A stretch of DNA of 64,000 bases, taken from Candidatus Ruthia endofausta. GTDB taxonomy: Bacteria > Pseudomonadota > Gammaproteobacteria > PS1 > Pseudothioglobaceae. The notes below the pieces were generated by a model. The model had not been told where the DNA came from and ran no database searches. It saw only the letters and a program-made list of their open reading frames with translations. Shown one piece after another: positions 27,900 through 36,814 of the stretch. The DNA lies in the NCBI RefSeq assembly GCF_013342985.1, contig NZ_CP054490.1, positions 372,001 to 436,000 on the forward strand, read 5' to 3'. Position numbers and translations under genes: made by a program. The first letter of the stretch is position 1. Every line of letters begins with the position of its first letter.

Positions 27900-28535
27900 A
27901 TGAGTATTAACACCATTTTATTTGACTTAGATGGCACACTGATTGACACCGCGCCCGATTTGGCTTATGCGTTAAATACACTACTTAAATATAGTGGCTT
28001 AAGTGAAAAATCTTATGAAAAAATCAAGCCTCTAGTCGCGTTAGGAGGTAAGGCGTTAATCAAGTTTGGCTTTGATTGTGATGAGCTCCACCCTGATTTT
28101 ATTGACAGGCACCAAAAAATATTAAATATTTACAGGGATAATATTAGTCAATTTTCTAAAATGTTTTCAGGCATTGATGCGCTTATTAAAACCATTAAAA
28201 CTAAAGGAATGTTTTTTGGGGTGGTTACTAATAAGCCTGAAAATTTGACTCATTTGTTGTTAGAAAAATTTGATATAAATCCTGATGTGGTGGTTTGTGG
28301 TGATACATTGGCATTTAATAAGCCACATCCAGCTCCGTTATTGTATGCTTGTGCACAATTGGCAATTAACCCGAGTCAGTGTTTATTTGTGGGTGATGAT
28401 AAGAATGACATGTTGGCAGGTCAAAATGCTCATATTAAAACTGTAGCCGTTACTTATGGTTATTCGAAGGTGAAAAAAGATTGGCATTATGATTATTTAA
28501 TTAACCAAGCAAAAGGACTAGTGGAATTAATATAG
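27900..28535 (+). CDS. mupP: HAD phosphatase, probable MurNAc-6-phosphate phosphatase MupP
   Basis: HAD-superfamily phosphatase of 211 residues with the nucleophile motif LFDLDGTLIDTAPD, motif II VVTNKP, the lysine in FNKPHPAPLL and motif III FVGDDKNDMLAGQNA. Annotation pipelines would call it phosphoglycolate phosphatase. The stretch LLYACAQLAINPSQCLFVGD followed by AVTYGY resembles Pseudomonas MupP, which dephosphorylates MurNAc-6-P, and mupP is followed by yciK there as it nearly is here (rmuC intervenes). With amgK and murU in the same window, MupP is my preferred reading; Gph remains possible. Confidence 0.68.
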   Translation: MSINTILFDLDGTLIDTAPDLAYALNTLLKYSGLSEKSYEKIKPLVALGGKALIKFGFDCDELHPDFIDRHQKILNIYRDNISQFSKMFSGIDALIKTIKTKGMFFGVVTNKPENLTHLLLEKFDINPDVVVCGDTLAFNKPHPAPLLYACAQLAINPSQCLFVGDDKNDMLAGQNAHIKTVAVTYGYSKVKKDWHYDYLINQAKGLVELI

Positions 28536-29671
28536 TGGACATACTAAGCTTACTATTAGGATTAGTTGCTGGCGCAGTGGTCGTTTATTTTTATTTAAAC
28601 ATCCAATTGCAAACCCTAAAATCTGACAAAATTCATCTTGAAGTGCGTTTGGATGAAAAAATCAAGTCTTATGAAAATCAAATTAATTTAATTAATATCG
28701 CCAAAGTGCAAATGAGTAAAGATTTTAAAGCAGTGGCGAGCGATATTTTGGCAAAAGACCGTCATGATTTGAGCATTAAAAATTCTGAATTATTAACCCC
28801 TTTGCAGATACAACTTAGAGAGTTTCGAGATAAGATTGAAACAATTACTAGCGAGCAAATTAAAGAAAGAGCAACCTTATCTGCGCAGATAGAAAATTTG
28901 AAAAAAACCAGTATTGAAACGCAAGAAACCACACAAAATTTAACCAATGCTTTGACTTATGACAACAAACAACAAGGCGATTGGGGTGAGATGATTTTAA
29001 GCTCTATTTTATCCAATTCTGGTTTACGAGAAGGCTATGAATTTGACACACAAAAGCAATTTAAAAATGATTTGGGTGAAGCATTTAAGCCTGATGTAGT
29101 TTTACATCTTCCTGAAGAAAAAGACATTATTATTGATTCAAAAGTTTCATTAAAGGCTTATAAGGATTATATTGCCAATCAGTCAGATAAGCGATTACTC
29201 AAAGCACATGTGACCTCTATTGAGGCGCATATTAATGGAACTAGTATTAAAGAGTATGAGAATTTACAGGGCGTGTTAACGCTTGATTTTATTTTTATAT
29301 TCATCCAAATTGAATCTGCACTTTTAATCGCACTTGAGCAAAAACCAGATTTATTCACCATAGCATTGAGAAAGAACATTATTTTAGTATCACCTTCAAC
29401 GTTGATGATGAGCCTTAAAACTGTGCATCATATTTGGCAAACCGAGCGTCAAAACCAAAATTCTGAAGAAATTGCACGTCAAGCAGGTGCGATGTATGAC
29501 AAATTATTTGGCTTTATTCAATCAATGGATGATATTGAGAAGCATCTTGATAAGGCTTCTAAAAGTTACAAAGAAGCCAGAAGCAAGTTGTCTAATGGTA
29601 AAGGCAATCTTATTGGTCGCGCTGAAAAATTAAAAGAATTGGGTGTTCAAAGTAAAAAGGAATTAAGCTAA
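28535..29671 (+). CDS. rmuC: DNA recombination protein RmuC
   Basis: RmuC-family protein of 378 residues; the family limits rearrangement at inverted repeats and has a predicted PD-(D/E)XK nuclease-like core. It has an N-terminal membrane anchor (LSLLLGLVAGAVVVYFYL), a long coiled coil (about residues 25-140), then the conserved core QQGDWGEMILSSILSNSGLREGYEF, KPDVVLHLPEEKDIIIDSKVSL and the C-terminal IWQTERQNQNSEEIARQAG. The start is a GTG at 28535 overlapping the upstream stop; translation is coupled to mupP. The 3' end overlaps yciK by one base. Confidence 0.92.
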   Translation: MDILSLLLGLVAGAVVVYFYLNIQLQTLKSDKIHLEVRLDEKIKSYENQINLINIAKVQMSKDFKAVASDILAKDRHDLSIKNSELLTPLQIQLREFRDKIETITSEQIKERATLSAQIENLKKTSIETQETTQNLTNALTYDNKQQGDWGEMILSSILSNSGLREGYEFDTQKQFKNDLGEAFKPDVVLHLPEEKDIIIDSKVSLKAYKDYIANQSDKRLLKAHVTSIEAHINGTSIKEYENLQGVLTLDFIFIFIQIESALLIALEQKPDLFTIALRKNIILVSPSTLMMSLKTVHHIWQTERQNQNSEEIARQAGAMYDKLFGFIQSMDDIEKHLDKASKSYKEARSKLSNGKGNLIGRAEKLKELGVQSKKELS

Positions 29672-30423
29672 TGAAAATTGCAACTAATTATTTAATCACC
29701 AAGGGTGAGTTAAAGGATAAAGTTATTTTAGTGACAGGTGCAAATCGTGGCTTTGGTAGGACAATAACACTAGATCTTGCCAAAGCAGGTGCAAGCGTTA
29801 TTATGCTAGGGCGTGATTTAGGTTCGTTAAAAACCACTTATGATGAAGTGCTAGATTTGGGCTATCAAGAGCCCATTCTTTATCCGCTTGATTTAGAAGG
29901 CGCAACCCCCGAACATTATCAGCAATTACAAAAAGACATCTTGGATAATTTTGGACAACTTGACGGGCTTATTCATAATGCCAGTATTATTGGCATTATG
30001 ATGCCAATTGAACAATATGACATTAAGCTGTGGTATTCAACCATGCAAATCAATGTTAATGCGCCGTTTATGCTTACCCAAGCGTTAATTCCTGTACTTA
30101 ATAAATCAAGTGATGCCCGTGTGCTATTTTTATCTTCATCAGTGGGACGTGCAGCCAAAGCATACTGGGGTGCGTATGGCGTGAGTAAATTTGCCATTGA
30201 AGGTATGAGCAAAACTTTATCTGAAGAATTAGAAAAAACAAATATCCAAGTGAATTCACTCGACCCAGGGCGGATGCGTACCAAAATGCGACAAATTGCT
30301 TATCCGGCTGAAAATGCAGATAACAACCTATCACCTGAGACAAAGAGCCCAGCGATTGTGTATTTAATGAGTGAAAAAGCTAAAAAACTGAATGGAGAAA
30401 GGCTTATTTTATTTAGCATTTAA
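29671..30423 (+). CDS. yciK: YciK-type short-chain dehydrogenase/reductase
   Basis: Classical SDR of 250 residues with the cofactor motif VTGANRGFGRTI, NNAG equivalent HNASIIG, the catalytic Ser in LFLSSSVGR and YxxxK in YGVSKFAIEG, then LDPGRMRTKMR. Closest in pattern to E. coli YciK, whose substrate is unknown. Catalytic residues are intact, in contrast to the dead SDR at 22315. It is the third gene of the mupP-rmuC-yciK run and converges on the DUF3955 remnant. Confidence 0.86.
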   Translation: MKIATNYLITKGELKDKVILVTGANRGFGRTITLDLAKAGASVIMLGRDLGSLKTTYDEVLDLGYQEPILYPLDLEGATPEHYQQLQKDILDNFGQLDGLIHNASIIGIMMPIEQYDIKLWYSTMQINVNAPFMLTQALIPVLNKSSDARVLFLSSSVGRAAKAYWGAYGVSKFAIEGMSKTLSEELEKTNIQVNSLDPGRMRTKMRQIAYPAENADNNLSPETKSPAIVYLMSEKAKKLNGERLILFSI

Positions 30424-30612
30424 TTAAATTTAAAACAAATAAGATAAATAACAATACCAGAACACCCAACATCAAAGAAAAGCCCCTAGTGGCATAAACA
30501 TACTGTCGTGTAGCTAGCCTTGGGCAATCTACATATTGGTAAAAAGTATTTTCAAGGAAAAGAAAAATAGAACTTAGAAGTAGTAAAAATAAAGAAATTT
30601 TTAAGACTTTTT
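30413..30612 (-). pseudogene. Decayed small membrane protein (DUF3955-like)
   Basis: The minus strand reads SLFLLLLSSIFLFLENTFYQYVD, then in the next frame AQG-stop-LHDSMFMPLGAF, then back in the first frame SLMLGVLVLLFILFVLNLIKC and stop (30413-30415). This reconstitutes the roughly 60-residue two-helix DUF3955 family, with its ENTFYxYVD and SxFxPLG signatures. Two compensating frameshifts and a TAG where a Trp codon is likely have broken it, and no start codon is left. Function of the family is unknown. It lies between yciK and suhB. Confidence 0.6.
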
Positions 30613-30626
30613 TAAAATGACACTTT

Positions 30627-31427
30627 TTAACGTTGCAAATCAGCCGTTAAATGTGGATGGATGGTTTTTAAAATGGCTTTAAAAACTTGGTCATTGCCAG
30701 CCACCACATTGCCTGTTTCTAGGTATTTAGCTCGTCCTGAAAAGTCACCCACAAAGCCACCAGCTTCTTTAACTAAAAGCACACCAGCAGCAATGTCCCA
30801 AATATTAAGCTTAGTTTCCCAAAAGCCATCTAACCGACCTGCGGCCAAATAAGCCAAATCAAGTGCAGCAGAGCCAGCACGGCGAATACCAGCAACTTTT
30901 GGATGAATGGCTTTAAACATATTTAAATAAGCATCTAAATGCTGTGGTGCTTTGAATGGAAAGCCTGTGCCGATTAATGTATTTTCAAAGCCATTGGTAT
31001 GTGTGGTACGAATTCTTTGTTCATTTAAATAAGCACCTTCGCCTTTAGATGCGGTAAATAACTCCTCTTTAAAAGGGTCATATACTACGGCGTGTGTCGG
31101 TTCATTATTCTCATATAAGGCAATGGATACTGCATATTGTGGAAAACCATGCAAATAATTAGTGGTGCCATCTAATGGGTCAATAATCCATTGAAAACGA
31201 CTGTCGCCTAAAATTTCACCATTTTCTTCACCCAACATTGAATGATTGGGAAAGGCATATTTCAACTCGTCTATAATGGCATCTTCAGCAGCTTTGTCCA
31301 CTTCGGAAACAAAGTCATTGGTTGCTTTATTCTCAATCGTTAAAATATCAATTTGGTTGTGATATCTTAGGATGATGTCACCAGCTTTTCGAGCGGCTTT
31401 AACGGCAATATTAAGCGTAGGATGCAT
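30627..31427 (-). CDS. suhB: Inositol monophosphatase / SuhB
   Basis: A 266-residue Mg-dependent phosphatase; in E. coli SuhB also joins the ribosomal RNA antitermination complex with Nus factors. Motifs: MLGEENGEI (metal), QWIIDPLDGTTNYLHGFPQYAVS (DPLDGT), RRAGSAALDLAYLAAGRLDGFWE and LNIWDIAAGVLLVKEAGG (second metal site WDxAAG). All catalytic residues are present. It stands divergent from trmJ with an 11-base gap, an arrangement conserved in gammaproteobacteria. Confidence 0.95.
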   Translation of the reverse strand: MHPTLNIAVKAARKAGDIILRYHNQIDILTIENKATNDFVSEVDKAAEDAIIDELKYAFPNHSMLGEENGEILGDSRFQWIIDPLDGTTNYLHGFPQYAVSIALYENNEPTHAVVYDPFKEELFTASKGEGAYLNEQRIRTTHTNGFENTLIGTGFPFKAPQHLDAYLNMFKAIHPKVAGIRRAGSAALDLAYLAAGRLDGFWETKLNIWDIAAGVLLVKEAGGFVGDFSGRAKYLETGNVVAGNDQVFKAILKTIHPHLTADLQR

Positions 31428-31438
31428 AGTAAGGTAAA

Positions 31439-32182
31439 ATGAAAAAAGAAACAGATTATACCTTTGATAACGTACGTGTGGTTATGGTTAATACCACTGA
31501 GCCTGGCAATATTGGCGCAGCAGCCCGTGCGATGAAAAATATGAGCCTCTCTTGTTTGTATTTGGTCAATCCGAAAGGTTATCCATCGGCCACCGCCACC
31601 GCTAGAGCTAGTGGTGCAGATGACGTACTGTCAAACGCTGTGGTTTGTGAGTCTTTGAAAGAGGCTTTGAAGGGCGTGCATTTGGTGATTGGCGCTAGTG
31701 CACGTCAGCGTAATATCAAATGGCGGCAAATAGATGTTGTGGATACTTGCAGTGAAATTCAAAAAACCATTATAGTTGACAGCCAAAAGGTTGCGGTAAT
31801 ATTTGGCACGGAAAGAGCGGGCTTGACTAATGAGGAATTAGACTTGTGTCAAATACTCATGACTATTCCTGGTAATAGAGATTATTTTTCTTTAAATGTT
31901 GCATCGGCCATTCAGGTATTTGCCTATCAAAATTACGTTTACAACACCACAACTGAATTTGAAAAAAGTGCTAATAAATTAGCCAACTTTAATGAATTAG
32001 AAAGTTTTTACACACACCTTACTCAAGTGCTAGAGCACATTGAATATTTTGAAGACAAGCGTCCCAAGACTTTGCTAATGCGTCGCTTGCGACGTTTTTT
32101 TACCAGAGCAGCGCCTGAAAAAGAAGAAGTGGCAATTTTTAGAGGCATTCTTAGGAACATTAAGCCCTTTAAAAAACCATAA
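31439..32182 (+). CDS. trmJ: tRNA (cytidine/uridine-32-2'-O-)-methyltransferase TrmJ
   Basis: SPOUT-class methyltransferase that modifies position 32 of tRNAs. The 247-residue protein has VVMVNTTEPGNIGAAARAMKN (NTxxPGNIG motif 1), IFGTERAGLTNEEL (motif 2) and IPGNRDYFSLNVASAIQVFAY (motif 3 of the trefoil knot). The C-terminal extension ends in RRLRRFFTRAAPEKEEVAIFRG, typical for TrmJ. The neighbouring suhB supports the call. A hairpin terminator overlaps its stop codon. Confidence 0.94.
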   Translation: MKKETDYTFDNVRVVMVNTTEPGNIGAAARAMKNMSLSCLYLVNPKGYPSATATARASGADDVLSNAVVCESLKEALKGVHLVIGASARQRNIKWRQIDVVDTCSEIQKTIIVDSQKVAVIFGTERAGLTNEELDLCQILMTIPGNRDYFSLNVASAIQVFAYQNYVYNTTTEFEKSANKLANFNELESFYTHLTQVLEHIEYFEDKRPKTLLMRRLRRFFTRAAPEKEEVAIFRGILRNIKPFKKP

Positions 32183-32210
32183 AAATCCAAAAAATCGGGT
32201 TTTTATGGTT
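32175..32210. terminator. Bidirectional hairpin terminator between trmJ and htpG
   Basis: AACCATAAAAA (32175-32185) pairs perfectly with TTTTTATGGTT (32200-32210) around a 14-base loop. The hairpin spans the trmJ stop and lies 12 bases from the end of the convergent htpG. The A/T-rich arms provide U-rich tracts on either strand, so it may serve both genes, though the stem is AT-rich and weak. Confidence 0.6.
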
Positions 32211-32222
32211 GATCTAAACTAA

Positions 32223-34073
32223 TCAATTAATCAGTTTATTCATACGCTTTATGAATTCAGCTGGATCTTTAAGTTGCCCGCCTTCTGACAAAACAGCTTG
32301 ATCAAATAAAACGTTTACTAAATCTTCATCAATTTTGGTTTTAAGTTTTTTAACCAGAGGGTGTGTTGGGTTGATTTCAAGAATTGGCTTAGTATCTGGC
32401 ACCTCTTGACCTAGGGATTTCATGATTCTTTCCATGTTGCCACCCATTTCATTTTCATCAGCCACCAAACAAGAAGGGGACTCGCTAAGACGAGAAGAGA
32501 CTTTGATTTCTTTAACCTGAGTATTAAGGATTCTTTGCATTTTTTCGATGACTTTTTCAAAGTTTTTAGCAACTTTCTCTTTTGCTTTCTTTTCCTCTCT
32601 AGAACCAAGGTCTTCTAAGTCGCCTTTGGCAATTGATTTCAGCGGAACACCTTCAAATTCTCCAAAATTACTTACCATCCACTCATCAACACGATCAGAT
32701 AGTAGTAGTACTTCAATGTCTTTTTGGTTAAAAATTTCTAAATGTGGTGAGCCTTTGGCAGCTTCAAAAGTCTCAGCAGCGATGTAATAAATTGCTTTTT
32801 GGTCTTTTTGCATACTGTTTATGTAACACTCAAGTGTTGCCGCTTGTGTGGCATTTTCACTTTTATTAGTGGCAAAGCGTAAAAGTTTTGCAATTTTGTC
32901 TTTATTAGCAAAGTCTTCAACCACGCCTTCTTTCATCACCATGCCAAATTCTTGCCAAAATTTTGCATAATCTTCGGGTTTGTTTTTGGCCATTTTTTCT
33001 AATTCTTTTAAAACTCTACTGACTGAGGCCTTACGGATAGTGTCAACCATTTTGTTGCCCTGTAAAATTTCGCGAGAAACATTTAATGGTAAATCAGCCG
33101 TGTCAATCACACCTTTAACAAAGCGCAAATACAAAGGCATTAGGGCTTCATTATCTTCCATAATGAACACGCGTTTGGCATAGAGCTTTATACCGCCTTT
33201 GCGCTTAGGCTCCCACATATCATAAGGAGCTTTTGATGGGATGAATAACAATGAAGTATAGTCCAAATTTCCTTCAACTCTATTGTGTAATTGCGTTAGT
33301 GGTGCTTCAAAGTCATAAGTGAGTGACTTATAAAACTCATCATAATCTTCTTGCTTAATGTTGCGTTTATCTTGAGTCCAAAAAGCATTGGCTTTATTAA
33401 TGCGCTCATATTCAATGTCTTTGCCATCTTCACTAGCCTTAATCATCATAATTGGCACGGTGATGTGGTCTGAGTATTTTGAGACAATGCCACGCAAGCG
33501 ATAATCATCTAAAAATTCTTTTTCATCTTTTTTGGTGTGCAGGATTACTGTAGTGCCAAAATTAGGACAATCAACACTTTCTATTGAGTATTTCCCCTTG
33601 CCAGTAGAGGTCCATTTTGTGCCTTTTTTACCTTTGCTACCAGCTTTTCTGGTAATTAGTTCAACCTTATCAGCAATAATAAAGCTAGAATAAAATCCCA
33701 CACCAAATTGGCCAATTAAGTTAGAGTCTTGTGCTTGTTTTTCATCTAAGCTTTTTAAAAACTTCTTAGTACCAGAATTAGCAATGGTACCGATGTTTTT
33801 ATTAACTTCTGCTTCGGTCATGCCTATACCATTATCAGTAATGGTAATTGTGCTGGCATCTTTATTCACATCAATGTGAATTTGTAACTCTTCTTTATCC
33901 TCAATCAAAGTATCATCTGATAAGAATTTGAATTTTAATTTATCAACCGCATCGGAGGCGTTAGAAAGTAATTCTCGCAAGAAAATCTCTTTGTTTGAGT
34001 ACAAAGAGTGAATCATCAAATCTAGTAGTTGCGAGACTTCCGTTTGAAAGGCGTGCGTTTGTTTTTCTGCCAT
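32223..34073 (-). CDS. htpG: Chaperone protein HtpG (Hsp90)
   Basis: ATP-dependent Hsp90 chaperone, 616 residues. The GHKL ATPase domain shows LRELLSNASDAVDKLK, ITDNGIGMTEAEV (DxGxG) and IGQFGVGFYSSFIIAD; the middle domain includes RKGGIKLYAKRVFI and DLPLNVSREILQ with the catalytic arginine; a C-terminal dimerisation domain follows. The overlapping-frame sequence is clean and the length normal. It has its own minus-strand unit, divergent from xerC. Confidence 0.97.
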   Translation of the reverse strand: MAEKQTHAFQTEVSQLLDLMIHSLYSNKEIFLRELLSNASDAVDKLKFKFLSDDTLIEDKEELQIHIDVNKDASTITITDNGIGMTEAEVNKNIGTIANSGTKKFLKSLDEKQAQDSNLIGQFGVGFYSSFIIADKVELITRKAGSKGKKGTKWTSTGKGKYSIESVDCPNFGTTVILHTKKDEKEFLDDYRLRGIVSKYSDHITVPIMMIKASEDGKDIEYERINKANAFWTQDKRNIKQEDYDEFYKSLTYDFEAPLTQLHNRVEGNLDYTSLLFIPSKAPYDMWEPKRKGGIKLYAKRVFIMEDNEALMPLYLRFVKGVIDTADLPLNVSREILQGNKMVDTIRKASVSRVLKELEKMAKNKPEDYAKFWQEFGMVMKEGVVEDFANKDKIAKLLRFATNKSENATQAATLECYINSMQKDQKAIYYIAAETFEAAKGSPHLEIFNQKDIEVLLLSDRVDEWMVSNFGEFEGVPLKSIAKGDLEDLGSREEKKAKEKVAKNFEKVIEKMQRILNTQVKEIKVSSRLSESPSCLVADENEMGGNMERIMKSLGQEVPDTKPILEINPTHPLVKKLKTKIDEDLVNVLFDQAVLSEGGQLKDPAEFIKRMNKLIN

Positions 34074-34149
34074 TTTTTTTCCTTTTTTGTACGTAGTAAA
34101 TGTATCAATATGGGTGAACTACAAAAAAACAAGGGTTATAAGGGTTATT

Positions 34150-35019
34150 TTGCATAAACAAATTACTAATTTTATTCAGTATTTGAGAGTTGGGCGTCAT
34201 TACGCTATTAACACGCAACAGGCTTATAAGCGCGACCTTGAGAAGTTGTTAGTATTTACCCATAAGAAAAGTCTTAGCCAATGGTCAAATCTTACCAGTG
34301 AGCATCTTAATTTATTTGTAATGGAGATGCGCCATCAAGATAATAGTGCCCGCACTATCCGCAGGAATTTGTCCTCAATTCGTGGATTTTTAGCTTATCT
34401 TGTTAATCATGAACAGTTGAGTAATAGCTGCGCCATTCATTTACAAAGCCCAAAAATTGATCAAAATTTACCTAATATACTTAATTACGACAACATACTA
34501 CTTATGCTCAAGCCTAGATCAAACACTTGGCTTGAATTAAGAGATGTGGCAATGATTGAAGTGATGTACTCTTGTGGTCTTAGAGTATCTGAATTGGTTG
34601 CTTTAAATGTTAATGACGTGGATTTAAATCAAGGATTTTTGCGCGTGATCGGAAAAGGCGCTAAAGTCAGACATACACCAGTTGGTAAGGCAGCACAGCA
34701 AGCCATTAGTCGTTGTTTGTTTGATCATTCAAATCATGTATTATTTGTGAATAGAAAGCAACAAAGAGTGAGTGTAAGAGCTGTGCAAAATATGGTCAAA
34801 AAACGTGCACTAGGAGCTGGTATTAAAGTTAATGTGTATCCGCATATGTTGCGTCATACAGCGGCAACTCACTTTTTACAATCCAGTCATGATTTACGCT
34901 CTACTCAAGAATTTTTAGGACATTCTAGTATTAAATCTACCCAAGTCTATATCCATCTTGATTTTTTAGAATTGTCCAAAGTGTATGATCAGTGCCACCC
35001 AAGAGCTAAAAAATCATGA
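34150..35019 (+). CDS. xerC: Tyrosine recombinase XerC
   Basis: Site-specific recombinase resolving chromosome dimers at dif with XerD. The catalytic set is visible: Arg in YSCGLRVSELVAL, Lys in VIGKGAKVRHTP, HMLRHTAATHF (HxxR), LGHSSIKSTQVYIHLD (His and the Tyr nucleophile). The ending [15 protein letters not shown] is the XerC rather than XerD C-terminus. The frame is open from a TTG at 34087, but a TTG at 34150 with AAGGG five bases before it gives a 289-residue protein aligned with the family, so I choose it. Confidence 0.9.
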   Translation: MHKQITNFIQYLRVGRHYAINTQQAYKRDLEKLLVFTHKKSLSQWSNLTSEHLNLFVMEMRHQDNSARTIRRNLSSIRGFLAYLVNHEQLSNSCAIHLQSPKIDQNLPNILNYDNILLMLKPRSNTWLELRDVAMIEVMYSCGLRVSELVALNVNDVDLNQGFLRVIGKGAKVRHTPVGKAAQQAISRCLFDHSNHVLFVNRKQQRVSVRAVQNMVKKRALGAGIKVNVYPHMLRHTAATHFLQSSHDLRSTQEFLGHSSIKSTQVYIHLDFLELSKVYDQCHPRAKKS

Positions 35020-35552
35020 ATTTTCAGACTAGGCTTGCAGCATCTTGTTTAAAAACAGGTGGTGTGATTAGTAATCCTACTGACACCATTCAGGGGTTGA
35101 CTTGCTTGCCAAAATTTGAGCTCTCTATGGCTAGAATGCTACAACTTAAACGCCGTTCAAGTGCTAAAGGCCTGATACTACTGGCCAGTGATGTGCGTTA
35201 TTTTATTGATTATGTTGAAGATGCTTCTTTGTTGGTTGATGTAATAATTGATGCTCAGCCAACTACTTATTTACTCAAGGCGAATGAGCATGCCTCTAAA
35301 TTATTAACAGGTGGCTTTGATACCATTGCACTTAGATTGACCAATAATCAACTCATTACCAATTTGTGTGTAACTACTAATAGCGCTCTGGTTTCAAGTA
35401 GTGCCAATATTACAAGTAAGTGTAGTGCAACAAGCATGTTGGATTTAAAAGAATTTTTTAGTAAAAAATTAGATTTTATTATCCCGCCAAAAACTTATAA
35501 TATCCAAGCATCAAAAATTATTAATCTGCAAACTGGAGAGAAAATTAGGTGA
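35016..35552 (+). CDS. tsaC: Threonylcarbamoyl-AMP synthase (TsaC/YrdC type)
   Basis: Makes threonylcarbamoyl-AMP from Thr, bicarbonate and ATP for the t6A37 modification of tRNAs. The 178-residue protein has [18 protein letters not shown], the basic nucleotide motif [16 protein letters not shown] (KR...K) and [15 protein letters not shown], matching the short TsaC form without the C-terminal Sua5 domain. It overlaps xerC by 4 bases and hemF by 4 bases, so the three are cotranslated. The KRRxxxKG pattern is slightly different from the usual KRPxxKP but within family range. Confidence 0.88.
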   Translation: MNFQTRLAASCLKTGGVISNPTDTIQGLTCLPKFELSMARMLQLKRRSSAKGLILLASDVRYFIDYVEDASLLVDVIIDAQPTTYLLKANEHASKLLTGGFDTIALRLTNNQLITNLCVTTNSALVSSSANITSKCSATSMLDLKEFFSKKLDFIIPPKTYNIQASKIINLQTGEKIR

Positions 35553-36469
35553 TTGAACAAATTAAAAAATATTTATTAATGTTGCAAGCCGATATTTGTG
35601 AACAGCTTGAGCAAGTAAATGGTAAGGCTGAATTTATTAAAGATGTTTGGGAAAAGCCAAATAATGCAGGTAATGGATTAACCAGAGTGCTAAGTAATGG
35701 CGCTGTGTTTGAACAAGCAGGTGTTAATTTTTCAATCGTTCGTGGCGATGATATGCCAGCCTCAGCTACCGCATTAAGACCAGAGTTATCAGGACGAGGT
35801 TTTACCGCTTTAGGCGTGTCATTAGTGATTCATCCACACAATCCCTATGTGCCCACTTCACACGCTAATGTTCGGTTTTTTATCGCCGAAAAAAAAGGTG
35901 AAGCCCCTATTTGGTGGTTTGGTGGTGGTTTTGATTTAACGCCGTATTATGGTTTTGATGAAGACGCAATCTTTTGGCATCAGTCAGCCAAAGAAGTATG
36001 TGATCCATTTGGTGAAGATGTCTATCCAAAATACAAAAAATGGTGTGATGATTACTTTTATTTAAAGCATAGAGGCGAACAACGTGGTATCGGCGGTTTG
36101 TTTTTTGATGATCTTAATGAAGGTGGTTTTGATGAGTGCTTTGCTTTTATGAAAAGTGTAGGTGATGGCTATATTAAAGTTTATCGCCCCATTGTTGAAC
36201 GTAGAAAAGATACGCCTTATACAGACCATGAAAGGCAATTTCAACTTTATCGTCGAGGGCGTTATGTTGAATTTAATTTAGTTTATGACCGTGGCACTTT
36301 GTTTGGTTTGCAAACAGGTGGCCGTAGCGAGTCAATTCTGATGTCATTACCACCATTGGTGCGCTGGGAATATAGATATGAACCAGAGCTAGGTAGCGAA
36401 GAAGCAAGGTTATATACACGTTTTATTCAACCCCAAGATTGGATTAATACCCCTCAAGAGGGTGGATAG
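35549..36469 (+). CDS. hemF: Oxygen-dependent coproporphyrinogen III oxidase
   Basis: Aerobic heme synthesis step, coproporphyrinogen III to protoporphyrinogen IX using O2. The 306-residue protein has [60 protein letters not shown] and the C-terminal [21 protein letters not shown], all signature HemF segments with the conserved metal/active-site histidines. Start is a GTG overlapping tsaC. The presence of the oxygen-dependent form shows the organism respires with oxygen at least part of the time. Confidence 0.96.
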   Translation: MIEQIKKYLLMLQADICEQLEQVNGKAEFIKDVWEKPNNAGNGLTRVLSNGAVFEQAGVNFSIVRGDDMPASATALRPELSGRGFTALGVSLVIHPHNPYVPTSHANVRFFIAEKKGEAPIWWFGGGFDLTPYYGFDEDAIFWHQSAKEVCDPFGEDVYPKYKKWCDDYFYLKHRGEQRGIGGLFFDDLNEGGFDECFAFMKSVGDGYIKVYRPIVERRKDTPYTDHERQFQLYRRGRYVEFNLVYDRGTLFGLQTGGRSESILMSLPPLVRWEYRYEPELGSEEARLYTRFIQPQDWINTPQEGG

Positions 36470-36470
36470 A

Positions 36471-36695
36471 GTGAAACATAATCTTGATGTTAAGTGCTTG
36501 TTGTGTCCTATGCCAGTGATTCGCTTAGGTGAGATGATTGAAAAAATTAAAATTAGTGACACCATTGAAATGCTTGCCACCGATTCTGGTGTACTACATG
36601 ACATACCTGCTTGGTGTAAAGTACACGGGCATAAAGTGATTTCGATTAATGAAAAAACTGACGGGATTATTCTACTTGTAGAGAAAATAGGGTAG
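36471..36695 (+). CDS. tusA: TusA-family sulfurtransferase
   Basis: Small sulfur-carrier protein (about 74 residues) with the signature LDVKCLLCPMPVIRLGEMI; the second cysteine (CPxP) carries the persulfide. In sulfur oxidisers TusA proteins pass sulfur between rhodanese/DsrE and reverse Dsr enzymes; in other bacteria they serve tRNA thiolation. I prefer the GTG at 36471, because AAGAGG lies about nine bases upstream, over the GTG at 36462 inside hemF. The last segment IPAWCKVHGHKVISINEKTD is typical. Its role here cannot be decided from context since no dsr genes are in the window. Confidence 0.85.
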   Translation: MKHNLDVKCLLCPMPVIRLGEMIEKIKISDTIEMLATDSGVLHDIPAWCKVHGHKVISINEKTDGIILLVEKIG

Positions 36696-36814
36696 AATCG
36701 TTCGCTGTTTTTATAAAAAAAAATAAAACTAACTAAGAATAATGCTTGCAACGGCGCAGGCTATTTTGACAAAGACTATCAGCAAATATAAATAGTCAAA
36801 AAAAAGGAGAAAAT

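Noticed and set aside
36696-36814. Possible sigma-54 promoter in front of glnA
   Set aside because: No GG-N10-GC pair with the right flanks could be found in the leader; the TTGCAACGGCGCAGG stretch does not fit.
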